The notes under the pieces were generated by a model. The model made no database searches. It worked only from the letters and a program-made list of their open reading frames with translations, and was not told the DNA's origin. Below, piece after piece: positions 33,213 through 44,310 of a stretch of 64,000 bases of DNA (positions within the stretch are counted from its first letter, which is position 1; every line of letters starts with the position of its first letter). A program made the translations under genes and the position numbers. Source of the DNA: Lotus japonicus (lineage: Eukaryota; Streptophyta; Magnoliopsida; Fabales; Fabaceae); assembly GCF_012489685.1 (NCBI RefSeq), contig NC_080042.1, positions 15,948,150 through 16,012,149 on the forward strand, in the 5' to 3' direction.

Positions 33213-36011
33213 CTAAGGTTTGTCAGTACGGCGCAGAAGTTCCATCATCATGTGCTTCATCTCAATCAGCATGGATTCATGAGTGTCAAGACGTTGTTCC
33301 ATGATGTCGAGTCTGGATGAGCTTGGCGGAGTAGAGCTGGAAGGAACGTTCTGAGCAGCTTGAGGTTCTGGAATGGAAGCAGAAGCAGCAGGAATAAACA
33401 TAACTGGTGCAAGTCGCTCTGCCTCAGCCTCAGCTTCAAGACGTTCTGCCTCAAGTCTGGCTTGTTCAGCCTGAGCTGCTGCTTGACGGGCAGCTTCTTC
33501 TTCTTGTTCTTTCTGTCTCTTGGCTTCTTCAATGGCTTCAAGAAGCTTAGTTCTCTGTTCGAGTTCATGAAGAGCCACCCTCCTAGCAAATCTTTGCTTT
33601 GCAGCCTCAATGCTCTGACTTCCTTCTGCATGCAGGAGCTGCAGCATAACGGGAAACTGAGCCACTAGCCAAGTGCTCAACTCGTTCCACTCATCAGCCA
33701 CATGTTCAGCATTCTCACTGAGGTCAGTCTGACCGTGCACATTGCGGAGCCTCAAGGAGGCTTCATGATTGAAAATATTGATGCACTCAGAGAGAGATGT
33801 GGGTTGAAGGTGAGTATAGGGAATGATGGAGAGGTTGGGTGCAGGAGAGGCTGGGTGATTGCTGCTATGAGCTTCAGAGGCACCTTGTGGAGAACCAATG
33901 TTAATGGGAGCATTGGGTTCAGAGGTTCCACGGTGAGGGTCTGAAGTGTCAACCAGAGGGTGAGGTGATCTAACCGAGGATTGGTTAGATACTGATTGTT
34001 CAGGTTCAGGGTCTGGTTGAATTGGCTCTTGTTGGTCAGGCACAGGGTGAGCCTGTTGGACTAAGGGGTCTGCTTCTTGGATAGGATTGGCCAAGATAGG
34101 TTCATCTGGGTCAACTAGACGTTCAGGTCTAGGGCCAGGATATTGCCTAGGGCTTGGACAGGTAAGGTAATAGTCTTCCAAGGCAGATACCTTCTCTTTC
34201 CTAACCTCCATGAATTTTCTAAGTGATTCAGAGGTATTGGAGGGAGGAGAGTCAAAGACATTGATGGGGAAGGATACAGGTGTGAAGGCTGATGAAGAGT
34301 CTGTATCCGTGGTTCTGGGTTGTGGATTTGTTGGCTTGGGTTCTGGTTGGTTGGGGATGATGGGTTCAGAAGGTAATGGGTCGTATGGAATGGTAAGGAG
34401 AGAGGTTGGATCTTCTGACCTAGAGGGTTGGTTCTGAAGCAAATTCCAGAGTGGTGCTTCAGCAGGAGAAGGTTGAAAGAATGAAGATCTTGGGGAGTGT
34501 GGTGGAGAGGTGGTTTGTGCGGCTGGCTGGGATTCATGAATGGGAGTGAGGGGATTTGAAGAGTGTTGGAGTAAGGCAGAAATTGGGAGTGCATCAAATA
34601 AATTCAAATCATCATCAGAGGTAAGTGCAGGCTTACTTGTATGTGCTGATGATCGAGTCACTCTGGCAGGAGGTTCAGTCCTTCTGACCTCTGCAGCAGC
34701 TGGTTCCACCCGAGTAGGCTTCACCACAATTCTGACTTTCTTCTGCTTCTTCTTTGGAGGACCATCCTCACTATCATCACCATCATCATCATCAGGCTTG
34801 CTCTTCGCCTTCTTGACCAGAGGGACATCAGATTCCTCTGAGGATTCGTCCAGAACCATCTTCCTCTTGGTTTTCTTCTTGGGAGGAGAAGGAAACTCTG
34901 GAGCTGGTGGAAGTCTGCTGACAAAATCATCAAGATCAATCTCGAATCCTTGAGCCCTGAGGTCTTCAACATAGCATCTGATGGCTTCAGGATGGTCTGC
35001 TTGAGTCCACAGAGGGTAGTCATTCAGAGGCATTCTTCTTCCTCTGATCTCAGAAGATGTGTCCTCATGAGCAGGAGCAATCTTCTTCTGGACTAAGCCC
35101 ATCTTCTTCAGAGAGTTGGCGGTGAAGACATCGCTGACAATTGTGCTCAAGTCCTCTGTGCAACCAGCATTGATCAAGTCTTGCACCAAGTTGCTTTCAA
35201 TAAGAAAGTCTGAGAGCAGCCTCCCAAAAGGGATATATTTGATGGCTGACTTGATGGAGGAGGTGGTGCGAGACTTCCGGATGCATTCCTTCAAATAGGA
35301 GAACAGGAAGTAGGGAAGGCAGATTTTCTCCTTGTCTTGAATGAAGAACAGCATCGCCTTCTGATTGAAGTTGATGTAGTCTGGAGAACTGCCCTTTGGT
35401 CGTTGATTGATGCAGTGGAGCAGGATCTTGTGCCAGATTCTCAGTTTGGGGTGAAGGTCCATCACCTTGTAGCTCGTCTTGCCCGGTTTGAAGGTGGTGT
35501 ACAGGGCCTTGTTGACGATGTCCTTGGTTCTGGGTTTCAGCTTCGATTCCGTCAGTGAGAACCGATACCCCTGAGCAGTTTCTGCACCTAGCAGATTCAC
35601 GAATGACTTCTCCGTGATGATGATCTTCCTACCCAGTATGTAAGAAACCACCTGAGTGTCATCACAATCAGCGTGCTTCCAGAATTCCTTTACTAGCTTC
35701 TCATACACCGGTCCTCGAAGTCGATTGAAGTAGTTTCCCCAACCTTGAGCTTGGACTTCAGGACGGAGATCAAACCCATTTGCAGCCAAGTTGTCAAAGT
35801 TGAATCTCCATTCTGCCAGGACTTGGAGTTCCTCAGGAGGAAATACACAGTGAACGGCACAGCCCCGTTCTGCAATAGGAACAACCTGCTCTTGAGCTTG
35901 AGCTTGTTCTTGTGCTGGGTTCTCAGAGCCCCGTTGACCCGTTGCCAACCCGACTACCATGTGAGGGAACTGAGGTGCATCTGCAGTAGATCTTCTGGTT
36001 TGTCTCACCAT
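33213..36011 (-). CDS. Accessory ORF of copia D (932 aa)
   Basis: Start at 36011 (MVRQTRRSTADAPQFPHMVV), homologous to the A start; the open frame extends to 36167 but those residues are not shared. Residues 1 to about 370: globular part with VFPPEELQVLAEWRF, YEKLVKEFWKHADC, EKSFVNLLGAE, KYIPFGRLLSDF. About 380 to 480: KKK and EED clusters, nuclear-signal-like. About 480 to 760: Pro/Ser/Thr-rich linker. Then the conserved FNHEASLRLRNVHG block and a strong Ala/Glu/Arg coiled coil near residues 860-900, ending RRTDKP. The first block shares the LVKEF...INxxLG-type pattern with the accessory ORFs of B and of the Athila-like element. No signal peptide, furin-like site or membrane helix, so it is not a typical envelope. 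Probably made from a separate RNA. Confidence 0.85.
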   Translation of the reverse strand: MVRQTRRSTADAPQFPHMVVGLATGQRGSENPAQEQAQAQEQVVPIAERGCAVHCVFPPEELQVLAEWRFNFDNLAANGFDLRPEVQAQGWGNYFNRLRGPVYEKLVKEFWKHADCDDTQVVSYILGRKIIITEKSFVNLLGAETAQGYRFSLTESKLKPRTKDIVNKALYTTFKPGKTSYKVMDLHPKLRIWHKILLHCINQRPKGSSPDYINFNQKAMLFFIQDKEKICLPYFLFSYLKECIRKSRTTSSIKSAIKYIPFGRLLSDFLIESNLVQDLINAGCTEDLSTIVSDVFTANSLKKMGLVQKKIAPAHEDTSSEIRGRRMPLNDYPLWTQADHPEAIRCYVEDLRAQGFEIDLDDFVSRLPPAPEFPSPPKKKTKRKMVLDESSEESDVPLVKKAKSKPDDDDGDDSEDGPPKKKQKKVRIVVKPTRVEPAAAEVRRTEPPARVTRSSAHTSKPALTSDDDLNLFDALPISALLQHSSNPLTPIHESQPAAQTTSPPHSPRSSFFQPSPAEAPLWNLLQNQPSRSEDPTSLLTIPYDPLPSEPIIPNQPEPKPTNPQPRTTDTDSSSAFTPVSFPINVFDSPPSNTSESLRKFMEVRKEKVSALEDYYLTCPSPRQYPGPRPERLVDPDEPILANPIQEADPLVQQAHPVPDQQEPIQPDPEPEQSVSNQSSVRSPHPLVDTSDPHRGTSEPNAPINIGSPQGASEAHSSNHPASPAPNLSIIPYTHLQPTSLSECINIFNHEASLRLRNVHGQTDLSENAEHVADEWNELSTWLVAQFPVMLQLLHAEGSQSIEAAKQRFARRVALHELEQRTKLLEAIEEAKRQKEQEEEAARQAAAQAEQARLEAERLEAEAEAERLAPVMFIPAASASIPEPQAAQNVPSSSTPPSSSRLDIMEQRLDTHESMLIEMKHMMMELLRRTDKP

Positions 36012-36454
36012 TTTGAAGAGGTTGAAGGTTTGAGGTAGAAGATGAAGTTTGAAGGATGAAGAGAGATCGAGAGAGAATTCGAGAGAAAGGCGGTTTTGAA
36101 AAGCAGGGAGTGCGAGAGTGAAAACCGGAAGTGAGAGAGAACGTGTGTGTGTAGTGGGTTTTATCAAATAACCGTTGTTGATTCAAAAAGCACTTTAAGA
36201 TCAACGGTTGAAAATTAAAGATAGACAGTAACAGTAAAATACACAATCACACACAGGAGATAAGCATATCTACACGCAATCACAACAGACTGTCACACGG
36301 GCACAAGGAACTATGCATCAGAAATTCTGACGCACGTGTTGTTGTCTCAGCTTCAGAGTCAGTACCAGTGGGCACACACACTCTGATTGAGTTACCTTCT
36401 GGACTAGACATCTTCTGATCAAGAAGTATCATAGTCAGAGGTTCTGATCTATCT
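36012..36454 (-). promoter_or_regulatory. Spacer before accessory ORF of copia D, candidate promoter
   Basis: Minus strand: an AACCGTTGATC arm and an AATCAACAACGGTTA arm (36210 to 36169) form an inverted repeat, followed by GATAAAACCCACTACACACACACG and a CT-rich leader to the ATG at 36011. The same order occurs in A. Confidence 0.5.
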
Positions 36455-39400
36455 TCACTCTGGACAAAAGTCCATGTTTAGATTTTTCAGAATAAAATTA
36501 AATCTATCTTCAGCTAAGGGCTTTGTAAAGATATCTGCCCATTGATGGTCAGTATCAACAAACTTCAGAAGAAGTACGCCCTTCTGCACATAATCTCTAA
36601 TGAAGTGATACTTTACCTCAATGTGCTTTGCCCTTGAATGCAAGATAGGATTCTTGCTCAACGAAATTGCAGCAGTGTTATCACAATAGATTGGGATATT
36701 GCTCTCAAGGATCTGATAATCCTCCAGCTGATGTTTCATCCAGAGCATCTGAGTGCTGCATATTGCTGCTGAGATATATTCTGCCTCTGCAGTTGATAGA
36801 GCAATGGTTGATTGCCTCTTGCTTGCCCATGAGACTAGATTGCTTCCCAGAAATTGACAATTTCCAGAAGTACTTTTTCTCTCTGTTCTATCTCCAGCAT
36901 AATCAGCATCACAATAACCTGAAAGCTTATACTCTGATGTTTTCTTATACATCAAGCCAAGGTTAGTGGTGCCTTTCAGATACCTTAGGATCCTCTTAAC
37001 AGCAGTTAAGTGGGTTTCCCTTGGATCTGATTGGAAGCGAGCACATAAATGAACACTAAATAATATGTCTGGCCTAGATGCAGTTAAGTACAGAAGTGAA
37101 CCTATCATGCCACGATAGAGCTTCTGACATACTTTACCACTTATATCTTCTTTTTCCAGAATGCATGTTGGATGCATTGGAGTCTTGGCCACTGTAGATT
37201 CCAGCATATTGAACTTCTTCAGAAGTTCTTTAGTGTACTTGCTCTGATGGATATATGTTCCTTCTGGTGTTTGATTAACTTGTATTCCCAGAAAGTACTT
37301 TAATTCTCCCATCATACTCATCTCAAATTCAGCCTGCATCATCTCAGAAAATTCTTTGCATAGAGATTTATTAGCAGAACCAAATATAATATCATCAACA
37401 TAAATTTGCACAATTAAGATATCATCTTTATAAGTCTTGCAAAAGAGAGTTGTATCTACTTTACCCCTTACAAACTCATTCTCCAGAAGGAATGAGCTAA
37501 GTCTCTCATACCATGCTCTGGGAGCTTGCTTCAGACCGTAGAGTGATTTCTTCAATTTGAACACATGGTCTGGTTTCTTTTCATCTTCAAAACCTGGGGG
37601 TTGATGAACATAGACTTCCTCTGAGATATAACCATTTAGAAAGGCACTCTTTACGTCCATCTGATGTAGAACTATGTTGTGATTTACTGAGAAAGAAATC
37701 AATAGTCTGATTGCCTCCAGTCTTGCTACTGGAGCAAATGTTTCAGTGTAGTCTATTCCTTCCTGCTGGCTGTAGCCTTGAGCAACTAGCCTTGCCTTGT
37801 TTCTGACTACATCTCCTTTCTCATTTAGCTTGTTTCTGAATACCCATTTCGTTCCAATAACATGGACATTCTCAGGCTTCTTCACTAAGCTCCAAACATC
37901 GTTCTTGGAGAATTGATTCAATTCTTCTTCCATGGCCAGAATCCAATCCTTGTCCTGAAGAGCTTCATCTATGGACTTGGGTTCAATTAAGGACACCAAT
38001 CCTTTCAGACTCAGCAAGGTCTCTTCAGAGGGTCTGAAGGCAGATCTGGTTCTGACTGGTTCATCTTTGTTGCCCAGAATCAATTCCTTAGGATGAGCTG
38101 CAGTGATTCTGCTCTTCTTCAGAGTTTGTGAGTTAGAGGGACCAGCTTCTTCCTCTGGTTCATCTTCCTCTGGCTCAACTTCCTCTGGAGCTTTGCCTTT
38201 GTTAGAAACATTAATGCTTAAATCTGCAAACTTTTCAACTAGCTTTGACTGGTCAGAGTCAAGCTTATCATCAAATCTAACATGAATAGATTCTTCAATA
38301 GTCTTAGCATCAGTATTATAAAATCTAAAACCTTTAGATCTATCAGAATAACCAAGTAATAGACACTTAGAAGATTTAGCATCAAATTTATGCAATCTAT
38401 CCTTAGTATTGAGAACATAACAAACACAGCCAAAAGGATGAAAATAAGAAATGTTGGGTTTTATGTTCTTCCACAATTCATAAGGAGTCTTATTCAGAAT
38501 TGGTCTCACAGAGATTCTGTTCTGAATGTAACATGCTGTATTTACTGCCTCTGCCCAAAAGTGCTTAGCCATGCCAGTTTCTTGGAGCATGGTTCTAGCC
38601 ATCTCCTGAAGAGTTCTGTTCTTCCTCTCAACAACACCATTTTGTTGAGGAGTTCTGGGACAAGAGAAATCATGTGCAATTCCATAGGAATCAAACAGAC
38701 TCTCAAACTTGTCATTCTCAAACTCTCCACCATGGTCACTTCTGACACGCACAATTCTACAAGCCTTCTCGTTTTGCACTTGAGCAATGAAGGTAGAGAA
38801 CACAGCATGAGACTCATCCTTGCGGGTTAGAAACTTTACCCATGTCCAGCGGCTATAGTCATCAACGATAACCATCCCATATCTCTTGCCACCTATAGAC
38901 TCAGTTTTCACTGGTCCAAACAGGTCGATATGCAGAAGTTCTAACGGCCTTGAGGTTGAGACAACATTCTTTGCCTTGAAAGGGACTTTTGTGAATTTGC
39001 CTTTCTGACATGCTTCACAAAGAGCGTCTGAAGCGAACTTCAGATTGGGTAAGCCCCTGACAAGGTTTAGCTTGCTCAGCTGAGAAATCTTTCTCATACT
39101 GGCATGCCCTAACCGTCTATGCCATACCCACTGCTCTTCATTAACAGACAGAAGACACTTCACATTCTGAGCCTCCAACTCAGATAATCTGATCTTATAA
39201 ATGTTGTTCTTCCTCTTGCTGTTAAACAGAACAGAGCCATCGATCTGACTTACAGCCCGGCAGGACTTTTGATTGAATATAACATCATAACCCTTGTCAG
39301 CTAATTGACTTATAGACAATAAGTTATGTGTTAAGCCGTCTACCAATAAAACATTATCAATGCATGAACTACTATCTACACAAATAGTACCAGTACCAAT

Positions 39401-39559
39401 AATTTTACCCTTTTCATTTCCTCCAAAGCCAACTTCGCCTCCAGGCTTAAGTTTCAGCTCTCGGAACATACGCTTTTCTCCCGTCATGTGACGCGAGCAT
39501 CCACTGTCCAGATACCATGATTGGTGTTTCAGTGGAGCTATCAAGGATATCTGCAACAT
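36455..39559 (-). CDS. Pol of copia D: protease, integrase, RT, RNase H
   Basis: 1034 codons, no break. Protease with active site [13 protein letters not shown] about residue 20, GAG-pre-integrase [12 protein letters not shown], a CEACQKGK knuckle, integrase core ([32 protein letters not shown]), RT ([24 protein letters not shown]) and RNase H ([40 protein letters not shown]), ending [13 protein letters not shown]...DFCPE. The frame is +1 relative to gag and overlaps it by 113 bp, counting from the first ATG. That ATG (39559) need not be the start; a gag-pol fusion by frameshift or splicing is likelier. All catalytic residues appear present. Confidence 0.95.
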   Translation of the reverse strand: MLQISLIAPLKHQSWYLDSGCSRHMTGEKRMFRELKLKPGGEVGFGGNEKGKIIGTGTICVDSSSCIDNVLLVDGLTHNLLSISQLADKGYDVIFNQKSCRAVSQIDGSVLFNSKRKNNIYKIRLSELEAQNVKCLLSVNEEQWVWHRRLGHASMRKISQLSKLNLVRGLPNLKFASDALCEACQKGKFTKVPFKAKNVVSTSRPLELLHIDLFGPVKTESIGGKRYGMVIVDDYSRWTWVKFLTRKDESHAVFSTFIAQVQNEKACRIVRVRSDHGGEFENDKFESLFDSYGIAHDFSCPRTPQQNGVVERKNRTLQEMARTMLQETGMAKHFWAEAVNTACYIQNRISVRPILNKTPYELWKNIKPNISYFHPFGCVCYVLNTKDRLHKFDAKSSKCLLLGYSDRSKGFRFYNTDAKTIEESIHVRFDDKLDSDQSKLVEKFADLSINVSNKGKAPEEVEPEEDEPEEEAGPSNSQTLKKSRITAAHPKELILGNKDEPVRTRSAFRPSEETLLSLKGLVSLIEPKSIDEALQDKDWILAMEEELNQFSKNDVWSLVKKPENVHVIGTKWVFRNKLNEKGDVVRNKARLVAQGYSQQEGIDYTETFAPVARLEAIRLLISFSVNHNIVLHQMDVKSAFLNGYISEEVYVHQPPGFEDEKKPDHVFKLKKSLYGLKQAPRAWYERLSSFLLENEFVRGKVDTTLFCKTYKDDILIVQIYVDDIIFGSANKSLCKEFSEMMQAEFEMSMMGELKYFLGIQVNQTPEGTYIHQSKYTKELLKKFNMLESTVAKTPMHPTCILEKEDISGKVCQKLYRGMIGSLLYLTASRPDILFSVHLCARFQSDPRETHLTAVKRILRYLKGTTNLGLMYKKTSEYKLSGYCDADYAGDRTERKSTSGNCQFLGSNLVSWASKRQSTIALSTAEAEYISAAICSTQMLWMKHQLEDYQILESNIPIYCDNTAAISLSKNPILHSRAKHIEVKYHFIRDYVQKGVLLLKFVDTDHQWADIFTKPLAEDRFNFILKNLNMDFCPE

Positions 39560-41357
39560 AGATAATCTTGTCCTTAGGTACCCACTTTCTGGGTCCTCTT
39601 TTGTTAGTTACCCCAAAGGTTCTGATCACCTTGGGTGTCTCAACATGATATTTTAAAGGAATATTTGCATGATATTTAGTCATAGAGAAAGATCCCTTTT
39701 TAAGAGGGTTTTTAGCAACTTCAGCAGGTACAGGATCAGGCAATATGGTACCAGAGGGAACAAAGCATTCATACAAGGATTTAGCTTTAGACACAGAAGG
39801 CTCATTTCTAATTGGTTTAGAATAGCCAATGTCATGCATTCCATTTCTGCTTACACCATAGATCATTGAAGCCATTAAGCTTCTATCTACGCTTTTAGCC
39901 AGGAATCTTTGAAAAGATTTTTCATACTTAGATTCATGCTTACTATCAGAGGCATCGCAGGCAATAACTTCTTCTAACTTTGCAATTTGATTCTTAAGCA
40001 CAGAGTTAGAATTAACTAAAGCATGGTTATCATTTTTCAAATCAGATATGATTTTCTCATGTTCAGAAGGAGTTTTAGAAACAGCAGATAAGTTCTTTTT
40101 CAGCTTCTTATGCTTAGACAACAAGGAGTTATACTTATCCATGATATCAGACAAAGCATGTTTCAGTTCAGAGGTAGAGAAGGAAGCAAATACCTCATTT
40201 TCATCGTCAGAATCTGGATCTCCTTCTGATTCTGAGTCAGAGTCAACAGCTTCCTTTGACTCTGTTCCTTTGTCTTTGACAATAGCCATGAGTCCTTGGA
40301 CTTCACCATCAGAGTCAACATCCTCTGACTCTGATTCATCGAATGTCACCATCAGACTCTTCTTGGTCTTGAAGTGCTTCTTTGGCTTCTTGTCCTTCTT
40401 CAATTTTGGACAGTCACTTTTGTAGTGCCCTGATTCTTTGCACTCAAAGCAAGTGACTTCCTTGATTGATGACTTCTTCTGACCTGAGGATTCAGACTTT
40501 CCTCTTGCCTTTCCAGAGCCTTTAAACTTGCTCTGCCTGTGCTTCCAGATGCGGTTGAGTCTCTTGGAGATCAGAGTCAGCTCATCTTCATCAGAATCTT
40601 CTGATGCTTCTTCAGATTCTTCTTCTTCAGCTTGAAGAGCCTTTGACTTCTCAACCTTAGCCTTTTCAGATTTGGATTTCAAGGCTATGGACTTTTTCCT
40701 CAGATCTTGCATCTCTGAGCGCTTCAGCTCATGGCATTTCAAAATGCTGATGAGTTCTTCTAAACTCATATTCTCAACATCTCTCGTGAGCTCTATTGAA
40801 GTCACCAAAGGCATCCAACTTTCAGGAAGACACCTGATGACCCTTATGACGTGATCTTTTGTTGTGTAGCTCTTGTTGAGAGGACGTATGCCAGCTACAA
40901 GCAGTTGAAATCTGGAGAACATTTCTTCAATGGACTCATTTGGCTCCATGATGAAGGATTCATACTTTTGGATCAAAGACAATGCCTTTGATTCTTTGAC
41001 TTTCTTGTTTCCTTCATGAGACATCTTCAGAGAATCAAAAATGCCTTTAGCAAACTCACGATCTGTAATCTTCTGGTACTCCTCATAGGAGATAGCACTT
41101 AGAAGAATTGCTCTTGCTTTATGATGTTGTGAGTACAGCTTCTTTTGATCTGCAGACATCTCTGACCTTGGGATCTTTTTGCCATCTGCATCAACTGGAC
41201 GCTCATAGCCATCCACAATAATATCCCAGAGATCTGCATCGAAACCCAGAAAGAAACTTTCCAGTCTATCTTTCCAATATTCGAACCTTTGACCATCGAA
41301 CATAGGAGGCTTTGCGTTGTAACCATCTCTTTGAGTTTCACTGGTGGTGGCAGCCAT
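39447..41357 (-). CDS. Gag of copia D (636 aa)
   Basis: Starts [20 protein letters not shown] about 60 bases after the PBS. Copia gag domain over the first 230 residues ([60 protein letters not shown]). An acidic and a basic stretch follow, then the knuckle [14 protein letters not shown] near residue 300, an acidic Ser-rich region, a helical Lys-rich region and the tail [16 protein letters not shown]...AYVPRAET. The tail overlaps the start of protease in another frame. The same tail in A argues that the arrangement is ancestral rather than a sequencing error. Confidence 0.95.
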   Translation of the reverse strand: MAATTSETQRDGYNAKPPMFDGQRFEYWKDRLESFFLGFDADLWDIIVDGYERPVDADGKKIPRSEMSADQKKLYSQHHKARAILLSAISYEEYQKITDREFAKGIFDSLKMSHEGNKKVKESKALSLIQKYESFIMEPNESIEEMFSRFQLLVAGIRPLNKSYTTKDHVIRVIRCLPESWMPLVTSIELTRDVENMSLEELISILKCHELKRSEMQDLRKKSIALKSKSEKAKVEKSKALQAEEEESEEASEDSDEDELTLISKRLNRIWKHRQSKFKGSGKARGKSESSGQKKSSIKEVTCFECKESGHYKSDCPKLKKDKKPKKHFKTKKSLMVTFDESESEDVDSDGEVQGLMAIVKDKGTESKEAVDSDSESEGDPDSDDENEVFASFSTSELKHALSDIMDKYNSLLSKHKKLKKNLSAVSKTPSEHEKIISDLKNDNHALVNSNSVLKNQIAKLEEVIACDASDSKHESKYEKSFQRFLAKSVDRSLMASMIYGVSRNGMHDIGYSKPIRNEPSVSKAKSLYECFVPSGTILPDPVPAEVAKNPLKKGSFSMTKYHANIPLKYHVETPKVIRTFGVTNKRGPRKWVPKDKIIYVADILDSSTETPIMVSGQWMLASHDGRKAYVPRAET

Positions 41358-41415
41358 TGTTTTTCACACCGGCCCGGATCACTGAACACTGTTAGGTGTG
41401 GTAATCAGAACTTGC

Positions 41416-41427
41416 GCTCTGATACCA
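41416..41427 (-). other. Primer binding site of copia D
   Basis: Minus strand TGGTATCAGAGC, two bases after the 5' LTR; the exact complement of the initiator tRNA-Met 3' end used by copia elements. Confidence 0.9.
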
Positions 41428-41429
41428 AT

Positions 41430-42709
41430 TGAAGGTATGAAAAACGGTAGAAAGGGGGGTTTGAATAACGTTTTCAGTACAAAACTACCACCTTAAAGAT
41501 TTTAACAAATCTTTTCGAGAACTAAGTGCAAAAGATAGAGATAGAAAAGCACACAAGTATTTTATCCTGGTTCACTTGATAAATCCCTCAAGCTAATCCA
41601 GTCCACCCGTTAAGGTGATTTCTTCCTTCTTAGAATGAAGGCAATCCACTAATCAGATAATTGTTACAACTGCACTTGAAACCTACAAGTGACTAACAAT
41701 ACACTGACTTAGCTATCACTAAGATTCACTCTCTTAGTCTTCTCTAGGATCCGATCAACCTTGATCTCCTAAAGGAATAACCACTAAGATTCACTCTCTT
41801 AGTCTTCTTAAGGATACTGACCTACCCGGTCCCTTAAGGAAAATCAAACAACTGTTTGAGGTTGGTGTTTACAAGGGTTTGCTTCTGAATAAGCTGAGTG
41901 TAAACTAAATAAATTACAAGATGAAAGAAAGCTTAGAATATTTTGAATATCTTGCGCGTGTGTTCTTGTATTCACTTCTCTTCTCTAGCCGCTTCTTTCA
42001 ATCTTCAGCCTCTATATATACTCCAAGGATTAGGGTTGAGCGTTGCATGGGAAATGCTACCGTTGGAGGGCAGTTCTGGAAAATCCAGCTTCTGCTGTGT
42101 CTGAGACTGTTAGGTAGGTCGTCAGGATAGTACATATGCTTTTGTACTTGGATAGCGACGCGACCTTTAAACCTAGGAGACTTCTGATCAGAGGAATGCT
42201 TCGTATTGGAACTTGTGAAGCCGGTTGATCAGAGTCAGAGGGAAAGCACAGATCCTCTGACCATTGTATCTTCTGATTCTGAACTCAGAGGGAAGAACAT
42301 GGCCTTCAGAGTTTCTTGCTTCTGGACTTCAGAGTTTCCACTATTCAGCTTCTGGATCTTCAGAGTCTTCTACACCATCAGAACATCTGAACCTTCAGTG
42401 TTTCTTGGTTGTCAGAACTTCTGGATCATCAGAGCTTCTAGCGACTGAGTCCTCATCAGAGTTTGTATAGCTTCAGATCTTCTGAAGCTTTTCCACTGTT
42501 CATACTGAACATGGTGAATGCGAAAGCGTTGCTTGGTTTACCCTTTATACACAGTGCTTCTGATTTGTGTGAAATTGAGTCAGGGTCAGAGCCTGTAAAT
42601 AGCACACTCAGAAAAACACGTTAGAGTACCACAATTGTTCATATCAAAAGGTTAACTTGTAATCATCAAAACATAGAGTTGTACTACTAGATCAAAACTT
42701 GATCTTACA
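41430..42709 (-). repeat. 5' LTR of copia D
   Basis: 1280 bp, apparently identical to 30525-31804, including the internal duplication and TATA region. Followed by the TSD copy TGGTG (42710-42714). Confidence 0.95.
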
Positions 42710-42714
42710 TGGTG

Positions 42715-44021
42715 GTGGATGAGCATCCCCCTTCTTTTTCTCCACAGTCAGTTTGGATTTAGTTGGGCCAGGTTGGCTCAAGTTTTATTGTTGGTGAATC
42801 CCATCACTACTAGTCTTCTCATGAGCGCGACCAGAAGTCCTTTGACGCTTGGGGTCCCGCTCAGTCCCGACATCAGAATTGCCCTCAAGGCGAGACTCTT
42901 GATTTTTCCTCTTCTCACTCTCCGTAACTTTCTTCTTCTCGATTTCAGCGACGGCTTGAGCTAAATACGCCTTCATGCTCAAAGCATTGGCATCTGCCTT
43001 ACCTCTGCCCATTTTTGTTGTACAGAAAAAACCACGTTAAACACAAGAAAAATGGCTACCTACAGGAGCAAGCATATGAATAAATAAACAACTTACTCAA
43101 AAATTGAGCCACGGTTCCATTCTTGGAGGCCAGAAAATGTGGGCAATGATTGGAGGTAAGCGGCAACCCCTCGCTCAGAAATCTGTAAGGCTTCAAATGA
43201 AACATAAATTTTCCAGCGAGGATTTTTGGTCCAATAAAAAGGAAAGAGAGGGCAGTTATTGGAATCTCGGAAAAGATTGCTTCTCCCAGACGACTCAACG
43301 ATCTTAAAAAATTTCTTTTGCCATACTTTGTAATGACTCTTGAGAGGGGTGAATAGGCTCATTTTCTTTCGGGCGAGGAGAGGAATCCATTTAATGGAAG
43401 TAGGCTTTTTGGTGACAGACTTGTAAAAAAAAAGAATAAGGGGTAAGTCGGTGTAAAGCTTAGATGATCGCACAAAATCTCAAAGCATCGTGTAAAACCC
43501 CATGCCTTGGGTTGAAGTTGGCAAGACGCCACATTCAAAAAAGAAAGAACATGGCAAATAAAGGGAGAAAAGGAGAGTTTTATGTTAAGATCGGTAAAAA
43601 GATAGTCGTATAAGTAAAAGAAATCAGGTGATTCATCTGATGTCTCCTTTCGGAGAGTAACAAAATCATCATCGCCGCAGGGTAGGACGTTCAGGTGCAA
43701 ATCGTCATTACAGACGGTGGCGGGGTTCGCCTTCGTGAAACCCTGGGCGGTCAATCGATGAGAGTTGATGCTCCCAATACTACCCCAAAAAGAACGAAAC
43801 AAACACTTTTCCTCAACCAAGTGTTCATTAGATCGCCATTATGGTGATGATGAACCATCGTTGGAAGAAAGGACAGAATCAATAGAACCGGCGGGGCCGG
43901 AATCGTCTTGAACGGTGGGGGAATCAGAAATCACGACGACAGACGGCGAGGAAACTTCCTCATCCATCGAAAACAACGAAGACACTTCAAGAGATGACAC
44001 ATTATTTCTATTTAAAGACAT
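42715..44021 (-). pseudogene. Antisense accessory ORF of gypsy F, 5' part
   Basis: Runs on the minus strand from MSLNRNN (44021) through an acidic Ser-rich segment to about 43839. It continues in another frame (43820-43359) with FFYLYDYLFTDLNIKLSFSP and FLNVASCQLQPKAWGFTRCF, the signature of the putative gypsy-type transposon domain, then 43370-43093 (YVSFEALQ, WNRGSIFE). A probable intron leads to a Lys/Glu-rich coil (43012-42785), and the gene resumes at 30519 beyond copia D. At least two frameshifts and the D insertion make it a pseudogene. Its own TATA box lies upstream at 44311. Confidence 0.75.
43005..43096 (-). other. Candidate intron in the antisense gene of F
   Basis: Minus strand: donor TTTTGA|GTAAGT at 43096, T-rich middle, acceptor GGGCAG|AGG ending at 43005, 92 bp. 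A stop codon (TGA/TAA region) would otherwise end the frame here. An alternative acceptor CTGTAG at 43060 would leave only 37 bp. A canonical intron on this strand suggests true antisense transcription. Confidence 0.4.
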
Positions 44022-44310
44022 TATGGGAAATTTCATATAAAGAAGCAAGAAATGAAGAACGAAGATGAACAGACAATGAGAAGAAGAAAAGACACTGAAA
44101 CTACAAGCAAAAGGGAATAGGGCAAGAAACTAACCAGGGGGAGAACTGTATGAATAGGTGGCAAGGACGTGGGCTAAGGAGAAGCACCGCGCAATGACGA
44201 CGGTCGGAGCAAGGTTAGATCGGAAACTGGGAAAGCTTGAGAAAGCGAGAAACCACGAAAAGCTTGAAACTTGGAGAATGACGGTAAGAATGGAGAATGA
44301 CGGTGAAGGG

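Larger units (their letters stand above)
30525..42709 (-). mobile_element. Ty1/copia element D (Sirevirus-like), complete, 12.2 kb
   Basis: Two 1280-bp LTRs that I could not tell apart in line-by-line comparison, 5-bp TSD TGGTG, PBS, gag, pol in an overlapping frame, accessory ORF, antisense ORF and polypurine tracts, all without visible breaks. Identical LTRs mean a very recent insertion, the youngest datable one in the window. Same family as A and G. It could be autonomous; whether it is active cannot be read from sequence. Confidence 0.97.

Noticed and set aside
33213..36011. Accessory ORF as an envelope protein (env-like label often used for Sireviruses)
   Set aside because: No signal peptide, membrane helix or cleavage site is visible in A, D or B; the composition is that of a nuclear or cytoplasmic protein with a coiled coil.
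36012..36167. N-terminal 52-residue extension of the D accessory ORF
   Set aside because: Not shared with A, lies in the CT-rich leader and follows the promoter-like palindrome; the ATG at 36011 aligns with the A start.
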